A stretch of DNA of 46,069 bases, taken from contig JANQLM010000108.1 of NCBI GenBank assembly GCA_028280635.1, positions 1 to 46,069 of the forward strand, read 5' to 3'. A program made the translations under genes and the position numbers. Below are positions 44,284 to 46,069 of the stretch, piece after piece; position 1 is the first letter of the stretch; every line of letters begins with the position of its first letter. The DNA comes from Halieaceae bacterium. GTDB lineage: Bacteria > Pseudomonadota > Gammaproteobacteria > Pseudomonadales > Halieaceae. The notes below the pieces were generated by a model. The model worked only from the letters and a program-made list of their open reading frames with translations. It ran no database searches and had not been told where the DNA came from.

Positions 44284-46069
44284 CTACCGGGAAGCCCTGG
44301 GCGGGCGCTCCGCTGCCGGATCGTAAAAAATGGCTGAGCTGATGGCGCGTTCCTGCAAGCTGGTAGGGGAGGGGGCTTCAACCTGCAGGCGTCGGGCATC
44401 GTAGGTCGACCATCGCGGCGTGGGGATTTCGATCGCCCGCGCATAGTAGAAGGCCTGCTGCGCCGGATCGAAGTCCGGGTCCTGCCACAGGACCCGAAGC
44501 ACCGGCGCGCCGATGCTGTTGCTGTAAGTCGCCGACGCCACGTTCACGGTATTCCCTACCGGCGCCACGCTACCGTCTACCTGCCGGCGACCCTCGTCGG
44601 AGAGGGCGATGTCGAAGATTTTTTCCTGTGATCGCCCGCTGCTATCCACCCAGCCCTTGATGACCTGCAGCCTGTCCAGGTTGGCGCCTTCGGGATCCTT
44701 CTCGGCCCACACCGCGAAGCGCGGTGCCTCTTCTGCGCTGGATTGGGTCGCACCTCCCGCCAGCACGCCGCCCATGGGCACGCCCTGTTCATAGGCCAGT
44801 TTCAGGAGCTGCGGGCTTTGCAGCAGCGAGGGCGAAAATTCGAAGCTGCCAAAGAAACGCAGGCGAATACGCGGCCCGGAGGTGGCATAGGTTTCCCGCC
44901 GTTCCAGTGCCTCAAAAATGGCCTCACGGGTGTTGGTTTCCGCCCAGACTGCGGCCAGCCCGGCCGCGCCCCAGCGGCGGGAGCGCTGCATTGACTGGGG
45001 CAGTACTGAGGTCAGTCCCAATCGGATAGCGGCCGTGCCATCCATGAGCGGCAGCTTGCCGTGATGGTTGCCTTCTTCAACGGAACTGCTGGCATTGTGG
45101 CTGTCGCTGCTGCCGATTACGCCGAACCGGTAGGGGTTGAAACCCTCGCTATGGGACATCTCAAGCCCCATGCGCAGCGCATCCCTGGCGTAGCTGCCCC
45201 TGGGTGCGCTTTCGTCGCCGCTGGCGCTCAGCAGCGTTGTCATCAATTCGAAGTTGGCGAACTCGTCCTGCGGTGACAGCATTGGGTGTGTTTCCGAGGT
45301 GCCCTTGATTTGCAGGATTTCACTCAGCGGTTCGTTGCGGTTGCGCTGCCGGGCGTAGTCCGCTGTCATCGGGCTGCCATCGTACTGCGCGCGGTCGTAC
45401 ATCAGGCCGTTGGAGACATTGCCGTTGTGGGGTATCGCCAGCATTTCCATGCCCGCGGCGCGCTGTGCATCCAGCGAATCCCAAAGGTCCTCAGGGTTTT
45501 CCGAATCCAGCGAACTGAACGGAAAGTCTGGCACGTTCGTGTTCTTGTAAATCACGTTTCTGTGCAGGTTCTGGTCTGCCGGCATCGAACTCCACTCATA
45601 ACCCACAAACGTGGTGAACACGCCTGGCTCGTAGTGTGACTCAGCGCTCTCAATCATTGTTTGCCAGGCATCTAGTCCGATGGTCCAGGCTTCCTCAGAC
45701 TCTGAAAAGCGCTGCAGGCCTTTCACCCCGCGCATGATCTGCAGCAAGGCGAGGGTGATGGATAGCGGGCTGTCATTCATAAGGCGCTCGCGCAGGCTGC
45801 GGGTATCCAGAGGCAACGTCGAGCTGTCGTCTGCGCGCGCCGCACCGAGATACTCGGAGTGGTCTGTGACTGCGGCGAAGTCCAGGGGCCGGCTGATGCG
45901 TATCGGGTAGCCGGCGGCGTGTTCGATGGTGCCTCCCCTGGCGAAAACGTAGGCGTCATCCGGAACCGCACGAACGCCCAACACATAGGCATCAGTGGAG
46001 TAGCTGGTGTGTATATGCAGATCCCCCCATAAAAGCTGGCCCGTCGCTACCGCTTCCGTCGCCGGTTTG
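44284..46069 (-). CDS. DUF3604 family protein, 5' end outside the window
   Basis: At least 595 residues are visible and the frame is still open at the right edge. The visible part begins just before LLWGDLHIHTSYSTDAYVL (46034-45978), the PHP-like metal-binding motif of DUF3604, and continues with DAYVFARGG, DFAAVTDHSEYLG, IPHNGN, GVIGSSDSHNAS and AVWAETNTREAIFEALERRETYATSGPRI. A GTG at 45984 lies inside the motif and is not a start. These motifs suggest a metal-dependent phosphoesterase-like fold. Its function is unknown. DUF3604 genes are frequent beside steroid-type catabolic genes in marine bacteria (general impression, not checked). Confidence 0.9.
   Translation of the reverse strand, partial: KPATEAVATGQLLWGDLHIHTSYSTDAYVLGVRAVPDDAYVFARGGTIEHAAGYPIRISRPLDFAAVTDHSEYLGAARADDSSTLPLDTRSLRERLMNDSPLSITLALLQIMRGVKGLQRFSESEEAWTIGLDAWQTMIESAESHYEPGVFTTFVGYEWSSMPADQNLHRNVIYKNTNVPDFPFSSLDSENPEDLWDSLDAQRAAGMEMLAIPHNGNVSNGLMYDRAQYDGSPMTADYARQRNRNEPLSEILQIKGTSETHPMLSPQDEFANFELMTTLLSASGDESAPRGSYARDALRMGLEMSHSEGFNPYRFGVIGSSDSHNASSSVEEGNHHGKLPLMDGTAAIRLGLTSVLPQSMQRSRRWGAAGLAAVWAETNTREAIFEALERRETYATSGPRIRLRFFGSFEFSPSLLQSPQLLKLAYEQGVPMGGVLAGGATQSSAEEAPRFAVWAEKDPEGANLDRLQVIKGWVDSSGRSQEKIFDIALSDEGRRQVDGSVAPVGNTVNVASATYSNSIGAPVLRVLWQDPDFDPAQQAFYYARAIEIPTPRWSTYDARRLQVEAPSPTSLQERAISSAIFYDPAAERPPRASR

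Overview
The window is chromosomal DNA from a GC-rich, aerobic, probably marine gammaproteobacterium. The gene order resembles Pseudomonas and E. coli in the housekeeping part, and the catabolic and photolyase content recalls the Halieaceae/Spongiibacteraceae. The genus is inference; no 16S gene or other decisive marker is present.

Region 1 (1-8005) is the ssrA-smpB neighbourhood. The left edge cuts through the tmRNA gene (minus strand; tag ANDDNYALAA). SmpB lies 7.2 kb away in the same orientation. Between them sits an accessory block: an amidoligase with a class-I glutamine amidotransferase, two small membrane proteins (PLDc_N and YqaA types), an iron-sulfur (6-4)-type photolyase, an SDR, a 55-residue DUF2256 protein, a DASH-type photolyase and a TauE/SafE permease.

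Region 2 (8078-19896) is core: an NSS transporter, ratA-rnfH, bamE, fur, recN, hrcA-grpE-dnaK-dnaJ-dapB and a thioredoxin-TPR chaperedoxin. Both grpE and dnaK have good sigma-32 promoters. The 419-bp gap that follows holds the most unusual object here: two inverted copies of an element with a near-identical core and fully covarying stems.

Region 3 (20316-25124, minus strand) has biotin synthase, EpmB, a secreted amidohydrolase and two GNAT acetyltransferases.

Region 4 (25298-33703) has a two-subunit acyl-CoA dehydrogenase operon, then a 3.6-kb, lower-GC segment (27812-31382) with LysR, peroxiredoxin, membrane redoxin and AhpD-like genes. The last 87 bp of the adjacent acyl-CoA dehydrogenase gene are duplicated on the far side of this segment, so it looks like an insertion at a gene 3' end. 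A PAS-PAS-STAS sensor follows.

Region 5 (33881-46069) has a KefF/KefC pair, a luciferase-like (F420-type) oxidoreductase with two SDRs, a LysR regulator, and a minus-strand catabolic operon: SDR, KshA-like Rieske oxygenase, amidohydrolase and acetoacetate-decarboxylase-like protein. A DUF3604 gene runs off the right edge. The acyl-CoA dehydrogenase operon and the luciferase-like operon share a 32-bp promoter/operator motif with identical spacing, so they are probably co-regulated in one CoA-thioester or steroid/terpenoid-like catabolic programme. The substrate cannot be read from the sequence.
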